NCBI GenBank assembly: GCA_034509755.1
Contig: CM067546.1
Coordinates: forward strand, 33,192,383 to 33,256,382
DNA from: Anisodus tanguticus
Taxonomy: Eukaryota; Streptophyta; Magnoliopsida; Solanales; Solanaceae
Reading direction: 5' to 3'
Length of the DNA stretch: 64,000 nucleotides
Below, piece by piece: positions 44,271-54,960 of this stretch. The notes below the pieces were generated by a model, which was given only the letters and a program-made list of their open reading frames with translations, was not told the origin of the DNA and did no database searches. Made by a program: the position numbers and the translations under genes. Numbering within the stretch: the stretch's first letter is position 1; the number at the start of each line of letters is the position of its first letter.

Positions 44271-45460
44271 CAGGCAGAACATTTGATCTCCGGGTTGTCC
44301 CTTAGTTAGTAAACAAGGAAGTGACACCCGTGATGATCAACTGCCATACGGTCTTATGTCTCCTGACAGATCCTGACGATATGCCCAGACCCCGTCATCC
44401 GTGTCCTTCCTGAAGCCGACCGGCTAGCCACAGTGTATAACTGTTGAAGACACGAGTTTCTCCAAATAAGGGACGTCCTCTAAGGAGTCATGAAGTTACT
44501 CAACTTCTTTCATGCTTTGTATAAAGCGATAAACTCCGATTCCATCATGAATCGGTCGATGCAAGTTTGCTTAGAGGTTTTTATAAGACCCACCATACAC
44601 ATTTACTTGTGGCTTTGGTGTTCTTCAGATCTGATGTCCAGTTTGCATCACTGTGTTCTCCCAGAACCGCTGGACATCCAGAATACTATAATCCATAGAT
44701 AAGCGAATAATTTAGATATCGTCATATCCGACTTAACGCCTTCTATTGATCATGTATTAAGATCATCAGTGAACCTTAGTTCAACTAATCTGTTCGTAGG
44801 ACGATACCAGGTCGGTTGTAGTGTGTACAATACATTGAACTACACATGACCTGTGCATATCGCTCCTTGTCTATGGGTGCACCATGATTCCAATCCGTTC
44901 TATGATTCATATCCATTGGTGGCTTCAACGAGACTGTCAACTATCGACCAGTCCGTTAGAAATCCAATTCCTAATATGTCATCTGTGATACACATATCTT
45001 TCATATCGAGACTTTGTTTCAATATGACTTTTACTTTCAGACTTGTTGATTCTCCAACTGTTGGCTTTCTAACTTCAGAGTCAATGTTTCTGTGGTCAGA
45101 TTCATTGTTTCTGTTTTATCTTAAACTTTCAGGACCAAAATGTAAACATTTCAGGGACAAAATTGAAAGTTCAGGAAGAAGCCCAACAGTTCAGCAAACC
45201 AACTCTGATCCTCTTCTTCCAACTCTCCGGTTGGGAAGGCTGTTTCAACATCCATGCCACGCAAGACTGCAATGGCCCTAGATGTTAAGCTACTCACAGA
45301 GGAGCACATTTTACAACCCAAAGGTTCTTTTCCCAGAGGAAGATCAACCATTACACAAGTATGGTTCTATATGATGGAATATATTTCTCTCTTTAGCTTC
45401 TTTCCAAAGCAGCGCTTTTTGGAGATGACAATTATTTGTTAATTGTCCATGGTTCATTCT
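44271..45460 (-). pseudogene. pol: RNase H and RT remnants, element E
   Basis: On the minus strand, blocks resemble F pol: a CIDRFMMESEFIALYKA-like piece near 44570-44500, and 45351-45240 reading MVDLPLGKEPLGCK, then RGMDVETAFPTGELEEE, matching the F pieces VDLPSENKPLGCKW and MDVKTAFLNGDLE with the palm between them missing. The region 45060-45185 is the non-RT stretch shared with A. Stops throughout. The same large RT loss in A and E suggests a shared non-autonomous ancestor. Confidence 0.65.
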
Positions 45461-46470
45461 AAACCATACAAGCTAGAAGGACTGGAACAAGTCTTTGTCC
45501 CCTTCTTTGCTCCGTCTCGGTTCAACATCTAGAATCCCTGAGTTCTGCAGATCTGGAATATTATGTTCCGGATAGCCAGCAACTTTCGAGTCCTGTAGAT
45601 ACGGAACGTCTAGTTCCAGACAGTCAGGCCCTCGCGGGTTCTTGTTAAACTTGAGCAATTACTCCTTTTTCCTTTTTTTCAAGGAAAGTTATCTTCTAAG
45701 AATTCAGCATTCTTTGACACCAAGAGGCGATCAACACTACTGTTATTTGCAGATTCAGTGGATATGCAATCTACAGTCTTAGGTACAACTTGACCTGTTT
45801 CAGTATTCCAAATTTTACCAAGCCACCCTACATAATTTGGGCGTATGACTTAGCGCTTGGCTAACACCGTTGGACTGAGGTGAGAAATGAACAGTCGTTT
45901 AATGAACGATGCTTCACATTCTCCCCCTCTATCACTACGAATTTTGCAATCCATAGGCGTAGTTGATTTCCAACTTCTGCTTTGTAGCGCTTATCCGCTT
46001 CAACAACTTCATCTTTGCTTTTTCAACAAACAAAGGATTCCATACGTTGTACCATCATCAATGAAGATCACAACGTACTTGTCTCCCCCCTCTATTTTGT
46101 ATAAACTTCAAATCACCCAAGTAGGTGTGACTAAGTTCTAGAGGAGCGGTGCTTCTTTCGCTATTCCCTTGGCGGAATTTGGAAAGGTGATTTTGCCTCT
46201 TCGTCTACCTCACATTTATTTTGAGGGTTTATGTCGACAGAAGGCAACAATCTCTACATCGTTAGCTTTTGAATGACTTGCTATTTAACGTGTCTTAATC
46301 TATTATGGCATAGATGCACGGATTACAAATATATCATTCATTTGGCTACAGACATACTGTACCATTCTTAGTTATTACAGACCTGTTGGAGTAGTCTCAA
46401 ACCATCTTGACCAACAGCGTCCCTTAAACCAAGTTAGATACATGTATCACCTCTTTTTAGAGTGATCTCA
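45461..46470 (-). pseudogene. pol: integrase remnant, element E
   Basis: Minus-strand counterpart of A 8940-9700: VVPKTVDCISTESANNSSVD-like sequence near 45800-45730, a DRGGECEASF-like piece near 45930-45905, and the pre-integrase stretch with MPSxTSYCRHKPSK-like, out-of-frame text near 46230-46290. Frames change often. The segment 45610-45540 has the PELNIPDLQNS repeats seen also in A and F. Confidence 0.65.
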
Positions 46471-46584
46471 TTCCTTGAAGTCCTATTGAGGACAACCTCT
46501 CCAGCCCCTTTGATTTTAGAGGTGGCGTTGCTTCACATGAACAACCTCTTGCCCGTGGTTAGGGTGCAACCGGATCATATGTGA

Positions 46585-47290
46585 TCGCGATACTCTGGCC
46601 CACTGCAGTTGCTTTGGCCGACTGAGTGTCCAATTTCTTCACTGCCTTTCTTTAGGCCTTCAGATCATTTAAGACCTGGAAACTCTGGCCCACCTTACTA
46701 GGTGTCCATTACTTTTCCTGTGAAACGAATTCTGGCCCCACTCCAGTCGCCCGGAGGCTTTATATGACTGAGTGTCCAATATCATCATATCAAAGGAATT
46801 TTGGCCCACTCCAGTCACCCGGAGGCTTTGTATGACTAAGTGTCCAATATCATCCTATGAAGGATCTTCTGCCAAATAGTGTGACAGGCTCAACGTCTTT
46901 AACTTTTAGACTTCTTTCGTTATGATTGGTGCCCAGATAATTCTTGGCGCTTACTTAAGAGTGGTAACAATTTTCGCACAGTTAGTGGATCTCTCTCCAT
47001 CGTATGTGCGAACATACTTTATACACTTTTAATCATTACACTTAAAAGAACGGATCTTTTTAAGTCGTTTACAAAATCCAATCTTTAAACGGGAAAGAAG
47101 ATGAGATTAAACTTCGATTTTTTTTTAAAGCGTAAGGAATATAAATTATTTTCATATTCCTCCTACTTTAATCAATTTTTAATCAGACATCATTTAATCT
47201 TTATTCTTGACAAGTAAGAAAAACTACTTATCCTCTTTTCGGATTCTGGCTCACTTCAGTCACTTCATCAGACTGAGTGTCCATTTCCTT
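46585..47290 (-). repeat. GGACACTCAGTC / GGGCCAGA repeats in element E
   Basis: Five to six units on the minus strand, each with TTGGACACTCAGTC, then CAAAGCCTCCGGG and ACTGGAGTGGGCCA (near 47285-47235, 46855-46795, 46785-46730, 46710-46670, 46640-46585). Matches A 8033-8690. Confidence 0.7.
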
Positions 47291-47523
47291 CTTACCATTA
47301 TTCGGATCTTTTTATCTGGGACAGATATAGGCCTTCTGCTGCAAGATAGAATAACATCTTCAGTCTTCTCCTCTTGTCCCGTTGACATCCTCGGCTCTCG
47401 AGAGCGCTTGTTCCAACCGGTCTTGGTAGCGGTGACACCATGAACACGTTCATCATCATCACTCTCTTCTACCAGAAAACCATTGACATATCCAGATTTG
47501 GTCACACAACTTTTGACCGACAT
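47291..47523 (-). pseudogene. 5' reading frame of element E
   Basis: Starts MSVKSCVTKSGYVNGFLVEE at 47523, at the position of gag in element F, then SDDDERVHGVTATKTGWNKR and SREPRMSTGQEEKTED. It resembles A but not F gag. No known domain. Acidic start and Lys/Arg-rich middle. It stays open for over 80 codons, longer than in A. Confidence 0.4.
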
Positions 47524-47550
47524 CTTTCGAACACTAATAGTAATACAATA

Positions 47551-47566
47551 CAATCTTGTCTTAAAT
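47551..47566 (-). other. unusual primer-site region, element E
   Basis: On the minus strand the LTR end CCAACA is followed by AT then TTAAGACAAGATTG, the exact reverse complement (14 nt) of CAATCTTGTCTTAA in its own 5' LTR module. On the plus strand the two sites are 47551-47564 and 47826-47839. No tRNA-type TGG start. Confidence 0.55.
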
Positions 47567-48380
47567 TGTTGGTGTACTCTATTGTACTTTATAAAGCAGT
47601 ACGGGAAGTAATAACTATTACAAATGTTCGAAAGGATAAGTAAATGGTCAATCTTCAAAACTGCCGCAAGTGTGTTGTGTCTTGAATCTTGATCACCTTG
47701 CAAAGCCAATGTTGAGAACTGCCGCAAGCTTGTTGTGTCTTGAATCTTGATGTCCTGAAATCAAGAAACAACTAAATCTGGATAGTTACAACGTTGTGTG
47801 TTGAGTCGAGGATAGCCCTCTATCCTTAAGACAAGATTGCCCCGTATATATGCTTTTACGTTAGCGGACAATAGTCTCCCAAGATAAAACAACACTTTAA
47901 TCTCAACACTACAAAGCCAATAGGTTGAGCCTATCGAAGAAAACAAATATGACTCGACTTGCTACAACCCGAGCCCGAGCCCGAGACCGGACGGGACGGG
48001 CGGGCGGCGGCGGCGCGCGTGTGGGCTTAGCCATGAACCCATGCACATCTAGATCTTCCCTCCTTTAAACACATGGGATACCCCTTGGGGTCCCAAACCT
48101 TTACCAATTTGAGACATATATAGAGAGCAATTCTTCCTATTCCCACCAATGTGGTAGATTTGTCCCACACCACATTTCCATGCCTTAAATACCTTACTTC
48201 GTGGACCAATATCTCTTTCATTTCTCAACGAAATTAGACGATTCTTGGCCCTACGGTCATCTACTCACTTCGTAGATCATGCATGTGCGAAGAGACAAGG
48301 TCTCCAACATGCGGAACACTAGTGTTTAATTCATCAAAGATGGGTGGACGCATCTCCCCGCCAAAGGCTAATTTCCAACA
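47567..48380 (-). repeat. 5' LTR of element E, internally deleted
   Basis: 814 bp. Compared with the 3' LTR it lacks about 720 bp between ACTCGACTTG (47960) and CCGAGCCCGAG (47971), which removes the region with a TATA-like promoter and the TTTGGTCC repeats. The ends are intact. The leader module lies at 47801-47882. Confidence 0.92.
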
Positions 48381-48879
48381 TTTATATATTATTTATCCTT
48401 TTGTTTTTTTACTGTAAATGAATGTATTCGAGCTCCAATCATCAATGTCGCCGCCGGACGTCGCAAGGTTGAACATATTCGACTGCATTTAAATGTATTT
48501 CACTAAAAATGATGAAATGAAGAATACAGTCAAATCTGATCAAATCTCCGGCAAAAAGACAAAATGTACTGTATTTTAAAAGGAACAATACAATCAAAAT
48601 CGATCGGATCTCTAGCGAAATATAAAATAACACTATATTTACACTAAAAATTAGTACATTTAAATCTTTTAAAAAATGCATTATATTCGGGTGTATCAAA
48701 TACACCATTTCTCGTAGGAAATACACAAAAGCAGTGAAAGAGGAAGAGATGATTTCGTTTTCCAGCGTGAACAAGCAGTGGAGGCGGGCTCCCGATTGCA
48801 ACTTCGCTGGACAACCAAACGCCGACCGGATCTATGTTTTTCGGTAGAAATCAGATCTGGTATTTTTTCACAGAGACCA

Positions 48880-49092
48880 CTAATGCCATAAAGACACTTA
48901 CCACATTGTCTGCAAAACAAGCTGGGACCTTGTTGCCTTCCTTGTTCCAGCACACTTCAAAGATTCCACCATTTCCACTGTACGTTTTATGACCTTGGCG
49001 TCTTTCACAGACCATATATTCAAACATCTATCCAATTACCCAATTGCCAAGTACTCATTGTTTGGCCTAAATGTCACTTCCTCACCAGATGG
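48880..49092 (-). pseudogene. captured fragment of a HOS15/TBL1-like WD40 gene
   Basis: On the minus strand the first frame gives EEVTFRPNNEYLAIG, a stop, then LDRCLNIWSVKDAKVIK. A one-base loss near 48986 shifts to the next frame, TYSGNGGIFEVCWNKEGNKV, then PACFADNVVSVF. From memory this matches the last WD repeats of plant HOS15, a TBL1-type WD40 protein acting with histone deacetylase in gene repression. It is only about 70 codons, the C-terminal end of a protein of about 600 residues. The remainder of the gene is not nearby. It sits inside TIR-like element P1, so transduplication is the likely origin. It is non-functional. Confidence 0.65.
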
Positions 49093-49310
49093 TACCGGAG
49101 AGAGTGAAAGGAGAAAGAAAAGTGAGAGCTTAGGGAGAGAAAGGGAACGGAGATAGAGAGAGGGGTGAGGGGAAAATAAGCCATACAATTTAATGTATTT
49201 AGTATAGCTATGATAGATAATTGAAAAATTACTATAGCTAATTAAAATAAATAATATTTACTAACCGTAAATACCTCTTAAAACTAGTTATAAAGTAAAT
49301 ATTCAAAAAA

Positions 49311-49639
49311 GTATTTCTTATTTTCAATGGAATCACTACTCTATATTTATTTTGAATTATTGTCTCCAAAGTTGAAACGTTTTTTAAAACTTAAGGACTC
49401 CTTCCTACTAGATAGCTAACATAAGCTCTAAATTAGAAAATTCAACTGGTAAAAAGTGAAGTGTAAAGGAACAACACCAAAAAAAAATAATGAAATGTAA
49501 CAATCATTACATGGCCAAATGAAAATAAAAGAGAAAGTAACAATCTAATATAAAGGGATGTCCTTACATTGTTTACCCCATACAATCTAAGAAATAATTA
49601 CATCTTAATCTAAGAAATAATTACATCTCATAACTAACT
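49311..49639. other. AT-rich spacer between P1 and P2
   Basis: No recognised gene. Contains ACATCTTAATCTAAGAAATA duplicated near 49585-49625. Confidence 0.45.
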
Positions 49640-50945
49640 CTAGGATATAGTTACCTTTAGTAACTATTATTTTAAAAAATTACAAAATATAACTATAATG
49701 TGTATTTGAGTTACCTATCATAGCTATAATATATATTTAAAGTAGAATACTCTATATTTATTATTTTTATTCTTGACTTTATCCTCCTCTCTCTCTCTAA
49801 CATCTGGTTTCTCTCTTTATAATCTCCGGTGAGTCTAAATGTTGCCACCGTCATTGTCAAACAACATTAAAATCTGGCACCGGCTAAATCTGGAGAGAGG
49901 CGAGTGAAAAACGTCAGTGATGACGACCAGATCTAACCGGTCAACTGTTCCACCACGACGAACGGAATCTGACGGAGGAGAACGATGACGACTGGCCATA
50001 TCTGACGAAGGAGAATTGTTCCACCACGACCAACTATTCTATCGATGGTTAAAGTAAAAGGAAATCCACGGGATTAGGTTCATCGTTGCCGCCAATACGT
50101 TTTTGGTTCTTTGATTTTGGCGGCAGCAGAAACAAAAGTGGGTCAAAATTCCTTCTTTGTGAGAGTCCTTTTAGTTGTGAATTTCTTTTAACAAATGAAA
50201 AGAAAGATGCAAAGTAGATTTTATTTTAGCAACAGAAGAAATCGTCTACTACTGGAGAACGACGAATGCAAGATCGATAACGGACAAATGAATACAATGA
50301 ATTTGAAGTGTAGTTTAGAATATTCATTTTTTTTAGTGTAAAATCCAATTTTTCGTTTGTATTTATTGCTTGTATTCAATTTTTGAGTGTATTCGTATAC
50401 TTTATTCGCTTGTATTTCGAATGAGATCTTTTTGTATACAAATGAATACGGTGAATTTGAAGTGTATTTCAGAGCGTATTCATTTTTTTCTACTGTAAAA
50501 TCCAAATTTTCATTATGTATTTTATTTCTTGTTGTGTTCGTAATTTTTAGTGTAAAATCCATTGTTTGGGGTGTATTTTATTTTTTTGTATTCAGTTTTT
50601 TATTGTATTTTGAAGGAGATTTGTTGTATACAGATAAATAAAGTAAATTTAAATACAACTTTTAAATAAAATAAATTGAGTACAGTATAAAAGTAACTAC
50701 AAACGAATATAGTTGAGTTGAATATATCTGAATTGAATACAACTGAGTTGAATACAGAACATTTTTTACTCGTTGTATTCATGAATATAGCGAGACCGTT
50801 TTATGAATATATCGAGGACGTTTTATGAATACAACGAACTGTAGCAATTAAAAAGTAATTACGCCATGTAAATATTGAAACTATAGATATGATAAATTTA
50901 AAACCCCTAAACTATAGTTATTTGGGTAAGTATCACTTAATCCAA
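49640..50945. mobile_element. TIR-like element P2, relative of P1
   Basis: The left end (TTACCTATCATAGCTATAAT) mirrors the right end of P1. The right half (50330-50860) is full of TTGTATTC and GAATACA words as in P1. The middle (49790-50200) has a CT-rich run and GC-richer sequence with ATCTGG and CCACGACGA motifs, possibly captured gene leader DNA, but no protein is recognised. Ends are approximate. Confidence 0.45.
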
Positions 50946-51151
50946 AGCACAGAAAAGTTTGGCGTTGCTATTTGGGCAAACTAGGCCTGTTCATAACTTT
51001 TGGATCAGTATATAGAAAATCCAATTAAGATATCTCTACTTTGTTGTTCGACCCTTCTTCATTTGAGGGGAAATCCATCTTTATTCTGTCGGCTCAAACG
51101 TGAGAAAAAAATGAAAACCTGCAAAGCAAATAAAGTTGTGCCCTTTGCTTC
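50946..51151. other. short intergenic DNA
   Basis: About 50 bp (50960-51012, GTTGCTATTTGGGCAAACTA onward) duplicate 32588-32637, left of another solo LTR. Confidence 0.6.
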
Positions 51152-52362
51152 TGTTGGAAATTAGTCTTTGGCGGGATTTGCGACCGACCAACTTTAACGG
51201 CTTAAACACTAGTGTTACGTATGTTGGAGAATCCGGTTCTTCACACATGCATGATCTACTAAGTACGTAGATAACCGTAGGGCCAAGAATCGTAAAATTT
51301 CATTGAAAAATGAAAGAGATATTGGTTCACGAAGTAAGGTGTTTGAAGCATGGAAAGTGTGGTATTGTGTTCAATTCTCCCTCATCGGTAGAGGAAGAAA
51401 GAATTGTTGTGTATATAAGACTCGAAATTGGTTTGGGGTTTGGGACCCCAAGGGGTATCCCATGTGTTTAAAGGAGGGATGACCTAGATGTGCTTCGATT
51501 CGAGGAAAGACCACACGCGCGCCGCCGCCGCCCGCCCGTCCCGTCCGGTTCCGAGTTCCGGTTCCGGTTCTCGGGTTCTCGGGTCTCGGGGTCACGGGGT
51601 CACGGGGTCACGGGTCACGGGTCACGGGTCACGGGTCACGGGCTGTGGGTCTTCTGATATTATCTGTTTGGGCCAGAGAACTTTGTCAGAAGTACAGTTT
51701 GGTCCCTGAAGTTTCAAGATGTACAGTTTGGTCCCTGAGAATTTGGACAGTCAAAGCAGAAACGCCAAGCACTCAATTCAGCCATTTATTTTGGCTGAAT
51801 TACTCCTCCTATAATGGCCAAATCTGTTGGTCTTTCACCATTTATGTTGGTGACTTTACTACCTCCATAATGGCCATTATTTGGCTATTATGGAGGCAGT
51901 TTTCAGCCCCTCCCTCACCTATATAAACACCCCCTTACACCATTGTTGAGCACTAAGAATAACACTAATAACAGTGCACGAAATTACACAACCAAAACAG
52001 TTTTCTTCCTACAACTTCCAAGCATCATTTCGTTACTCAATATTCTTCACGGTAGCATTTGAGTTTCCTTTGCTCAAGTGTTCCATTGTTGTTTTATCTT
52101 GGGAGACAAATTGTCCAGGACGTATAAAGGATACATACGGGGCAATATTGTCTTAAGGACAGAGTGCCACACTCGACTCAGCAAAAACAGTTTCCATTTT
52201 TCCGTCTTCAACAAAATTGTAATTTCAGTTTTGTGGTTCAATTGTAATTTCGGATTTCTAGTTGAATTATTCAATCTTTGTTTATCCTTTCGAATACTTG
52301 TAATAGTAATATACTTCCCGTACTGCATTATAAAGTACCATAGAGCAAAAAATCTCCCAACA
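51152..52362 (+). repeat. solo LTR, copia A/E/F family
   Basis: 1211 bp from TGTTGGAAATTAGTC to CCCAACA, perfect target duplication GCTTC (51147-51151 and 52363-52367). GC-rich GCGCGCCGCCGCCGCCCG at 51517-51534, GTCACGG minisatellite, two TTTGGTCCCTGA units (51695-51745), and leader module 52097-52182 with GAGTG-CCA-CACTC. Confidence 0.93.
51588..51645. repeat. GGTCACGG minisatellite
   Basis: Eight units of 8 or 7 bp (GGGGTCAC, then GGGTCAC) inside the solo LTR. The matching place in element E has a CCCGAG/GACCCAC array instead, so it is a fast-changing segment. Confidence 0.85.
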
Positions 52363-52367
52363 GCTTC

Positions 52368-52968
52368 ATGAGAGAATTGCTAACCTCTTTGACTTTGAGA
52401 TATATTGTAGTCTTTACTTGAAAGGTGATTTTGCCAACGGCTAATACTCGGTTATTAAGCTTGTTTTTGTTTTTATTTTATTTAAACTATAGTTATTTAA
52501 TCATTTTTAGTTAAAGTCTAATCCATTCCATTTGTATGACAATGTTATCAAATTTTTAGCCTGTTTGACAAGAATTTTCATAATAAAAGGATACCCGGTG
52601 CACTAACCTCCCGCTATGCGCGAGGTTCAAACTAATATTACAACAATTTGTCTTGTCAAGGTTTCAAAAGTAATTTTTTAATATTACTTTTTTAAATTTC
52701 TAAAAAATAGTTCATACTACTCAAAAACATATTTTTTCCTAAAATTTTGACCAAACACCGCAGTTTCCTAAAATAAGCATTTTTGTAAAAGTACTTTTAA
52801 GCATGTCGAAAGTTGGCCAAACATGTTATTTAAACTAAAAAGTACCCTTAACCTTTTGGCTTATGACCATATTTACTTCGCCCCCTCAATGAGACAGTCA
52901 TCCTGTTTATCTGTAAATCTATAACTTAGTATAACACATTTATATTTGAAGGTCAAGGGCACACATAT
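52368..52968. other. intergenic DNA
   Basis: AT-rich with no recognised gene or element. Confidence 0.5.
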
Positions 52969-53920
52969 TGTTGGAAATTTACTAAATGTGGAATTAAGTA
53001 TATCTCTTTATTTATGAGTCAAACAATTGGGGCCCCACACGTCAGAAATGTCGTTTCCACACACGTGCACACGTAGTGCCAAGTATCGCAAATTTCATTA
53101 GTGAAAGAGATATTGGTACGTATGTAATACGTTTGAGACATAAAATGATGGACGGTTATTGGTCAAATAACAAAGTATTTCACGTTGGTAAACGAAGGAA
53201 GAAGTGTAAGATGAAATGAGACGGAAATCGCCGCGGAGCCGTGAAGGGTCGCGACGCCACACCCTCGGAGCCGCGGTGCCAAAGCGCCGCGGTGCCAAAG
53301 CGCCGCGGCGCTAATTGGTTGGCCAGGCACTAGAGCCGCGACACTAATTCACAGAGCCGCGGCACTTCGAAGGCAGAATGCTGCGACGGGAAGTTGGAAA
53401 GTTCTGACCTTTGGGCTGGTTTTGGAGCATTGATTCTCCATTACTTGACACATGAATTCATTCATTATTTGGTTGAATGTAACCCCTCTATTAAGTGCTA
53501 TTACATGGCTATTGAAAGCCATTAGTTGGCTAGTTGAGGGGTCTTCTCCTTACACTATAAACTGAGGCATTTGGCACAATTGAAGACAACACTTAACACT
53601 TAGAAAATACTCCAGATTTTTTGAATTCATCTTCTTCCTCTCTAGCAAAGTTACTATACTCAAAGTTCTTCAAGAGTAAAACTTGAGTTTCCTTTGCTCA
53701 TTTGTTAAGTTGTTGTTGTATCTTGGGAGACTATTGCTCAACACCGTAAAAGGAGATATACGGGGCAATCTTGTCTTAAAGACAGAGTGTCATCACTCGA
53801 CTCAGCAAATCAACAAGCAGTTAAGTTCTTGATTTCCAGTTTATTGTAATAGTTAGTTTATCCTTTCTATCGTTGTAATAGTTACTACTTCCCGTTCCCT
53901 GCAACAATTGTATCCCAACA
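52969..53920 (+). repeat. 5' LTR of element F
   Basis: 952 bp, TGTTGG to CCAACA. It has CGCGGCGC-type motifs (53230-53370), TATA-like CTATAAACTGAGG near 53558, and leader module 53721-53806. Longer than the 3' copy mainly by about 60 bp of CGCGGCGC units. Confidence 0.94.
53721..53806 (+). promoter_or_regulatory. conserved structured leader module (element F)
   Basis: CTTGGGAGACTATTGCTC (from 53722) can pair with GGGGCAATCTTGTCTT (53762-53777): ATTGCTC with GGGCAAT using one G-U, plus AGAC with GTCT. The second hairpin is GAGTG-TCAT-CACTC. TTGTCTTAAA (53771-53780) is the reverse complement of TTTAAGACAA (53923-53932) after the LTR. Confidence 0.7.
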
Positions 53921-53937
53921 ATTTTAAGACAAAATTC
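53921..53937 (+). other. unusual primer-site region, element F
   Basis: ATTTTAAGACAAAATTC follows CCAACA. Pairing to its own LTR module covers 10 nt perfectly and 13 of 15 in all. No TGG start and no tRNA match recognised. Confidence 0.5.
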
Positions 53938-53957
53938 TGTTGTAAGTACCGAGAAAG

Positions 53958-54960
53958 ATGACTGGAAGAGATCAAACTGCTTCTGATTCTGCTGCTGCTG
54001 CTACTCAAGGCAATCCTTCTGCCTTCCCCACTGCTCAAGGCACATCTAATGCTTTTCCGGTTGCTCAAGTCTCATCCAACGCCTTTACTGCCGCTCAAGG
54101 GAACGTTGTCGTTCCTCCACCCGCTGGATTTCACCATGAACGCCCTGAAAAGTTCATGGGAAACTTCAAGAGATGGCAACAGAAGATGCTATTCTATTTG
54201 ACTGTTATGGGAATGACACGTTTCCTAACAGAAGATCCTCCACAAGCTGGAGATAAAATGGACCATTCGCCTACTGAAATGGATGAAAGGGGCCTAGGTA
54301 TCCATGTCATTAATGGCATGAAGATGGTTCTTGATGCATGGAGTCATAGTGATTTCATGTGTAAGAATTACATATTGAACTGAATGTTAGACCCTCTCTA
54401 CACAGTTTATTGCACCATAGGCATTGCCAAAGAGTTGTGGGAGAAACTGCAAAAGAAGTACAACGCACAAGATACATGTACTAAGAAATTCATTGTTGGG
54501 AAATTTCTGAAATTTCAAATGGTAGATAGTAAGACAGTGATGTCCCAAGTCCAGGAATTTCAAATGATTCTACATCACCTGGATTTGGAAGGTATGAAAT
54601 CAAATGAGTAGTTTTTGGTTGCATTACCGATTGAAAAGTTACCACCTTCGTGGAATGAGTTTATGAGTTACTTAAAACTCAAGACAAAGGAGATGACCTT
54701 TAAAGAGCTTATTATCAAACTCCAAATTCAAGAATATAATAAGAAGGCCTTGCCTACGGGCAAACAACCCACTGAGGCAAAGGCAAATCTGGCTGAGGCC
54801 AAAGAGAACCCAAGCAAGAAACACAAGTTCCAGAAAGATGGCAAGACCTAAGTAGCGGAGAAGTTCAAAGGAAACTGTCACCATTGTGGGAAACCTGGTC
54901 ATATGATCAAGGACTGCCGCAAGCTCAAGACTGAGCAACAAGAAAAGGCCAAGGCTAAGG
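53958..54960 (+). pseudogene. gag: copia gag, element F
   Basis: The capsid frame starts MTGRDQTASDSAAAATQGN. A low-complexity region of three imperfect repeats (NPSAFPTAQGTS, NAFPVAQVSS, NAFTAAQGN) follows at residues 19-52. The gag core has HERPEKFMGNFKRWQQKMLF, LWEKLQKKYNAQDTCTKKFI, VQEFQMILHHL and KLPPSWNEFMSYLKLKTKEM. The zinc knuckle CHHCGKPGHMIKDC (54876-54917) is complete (CX2CX4HX4C). Stops at 54381 (TGA), 54609 (TAG) and 54849 (TAA) break it. All lie in one frame and at least the second fits a C-to-T change of a Gln codon. About 330 codons in all, normal for copia gag. Confidence 0.93.

Larger units (their letters stand above)
42070..48380 (-). mobile_element. copia element E, full-length, degenerate
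   Basis: Minus-strand element flanked by a perfect 5-bp target duplication TTTAT (42065-42069 and 48381-48385). The 3' LTR is 42070-43604 and the 5' LTR is 47567-48380. The latter lacks about 720 bp that the other has. The interior (43605-47566) parallels element A piece by piece: 5' frame, GGGCCAGA repeat region, integrase, broken RT, RNase H, conserved 3' region. All coding parts carry stops. It inserted into P1. Confidence 0.93.
41820..49310. mobile_element. TIR-like element P1, split by copia E, with captured gene piece
   Basis: The outer parts 41820-42069 and 48381-49310 form one unit of about 1.2 kb once element E and one TTTAT are removed. The unit is rich in TGTATTTGAATACA-like words. 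Its right end (TAGCTATGATAGATAATT, then ACTATAGCTAATT) is mirrored at the left end of P2 (49640-49760), showing a repeat family. Ends are only roughly set and no target duplication was found. Family assignment (possibly MULE) is inference. It carries a WD40 gene fragment at 48880-49092. Confidence 0.5.
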
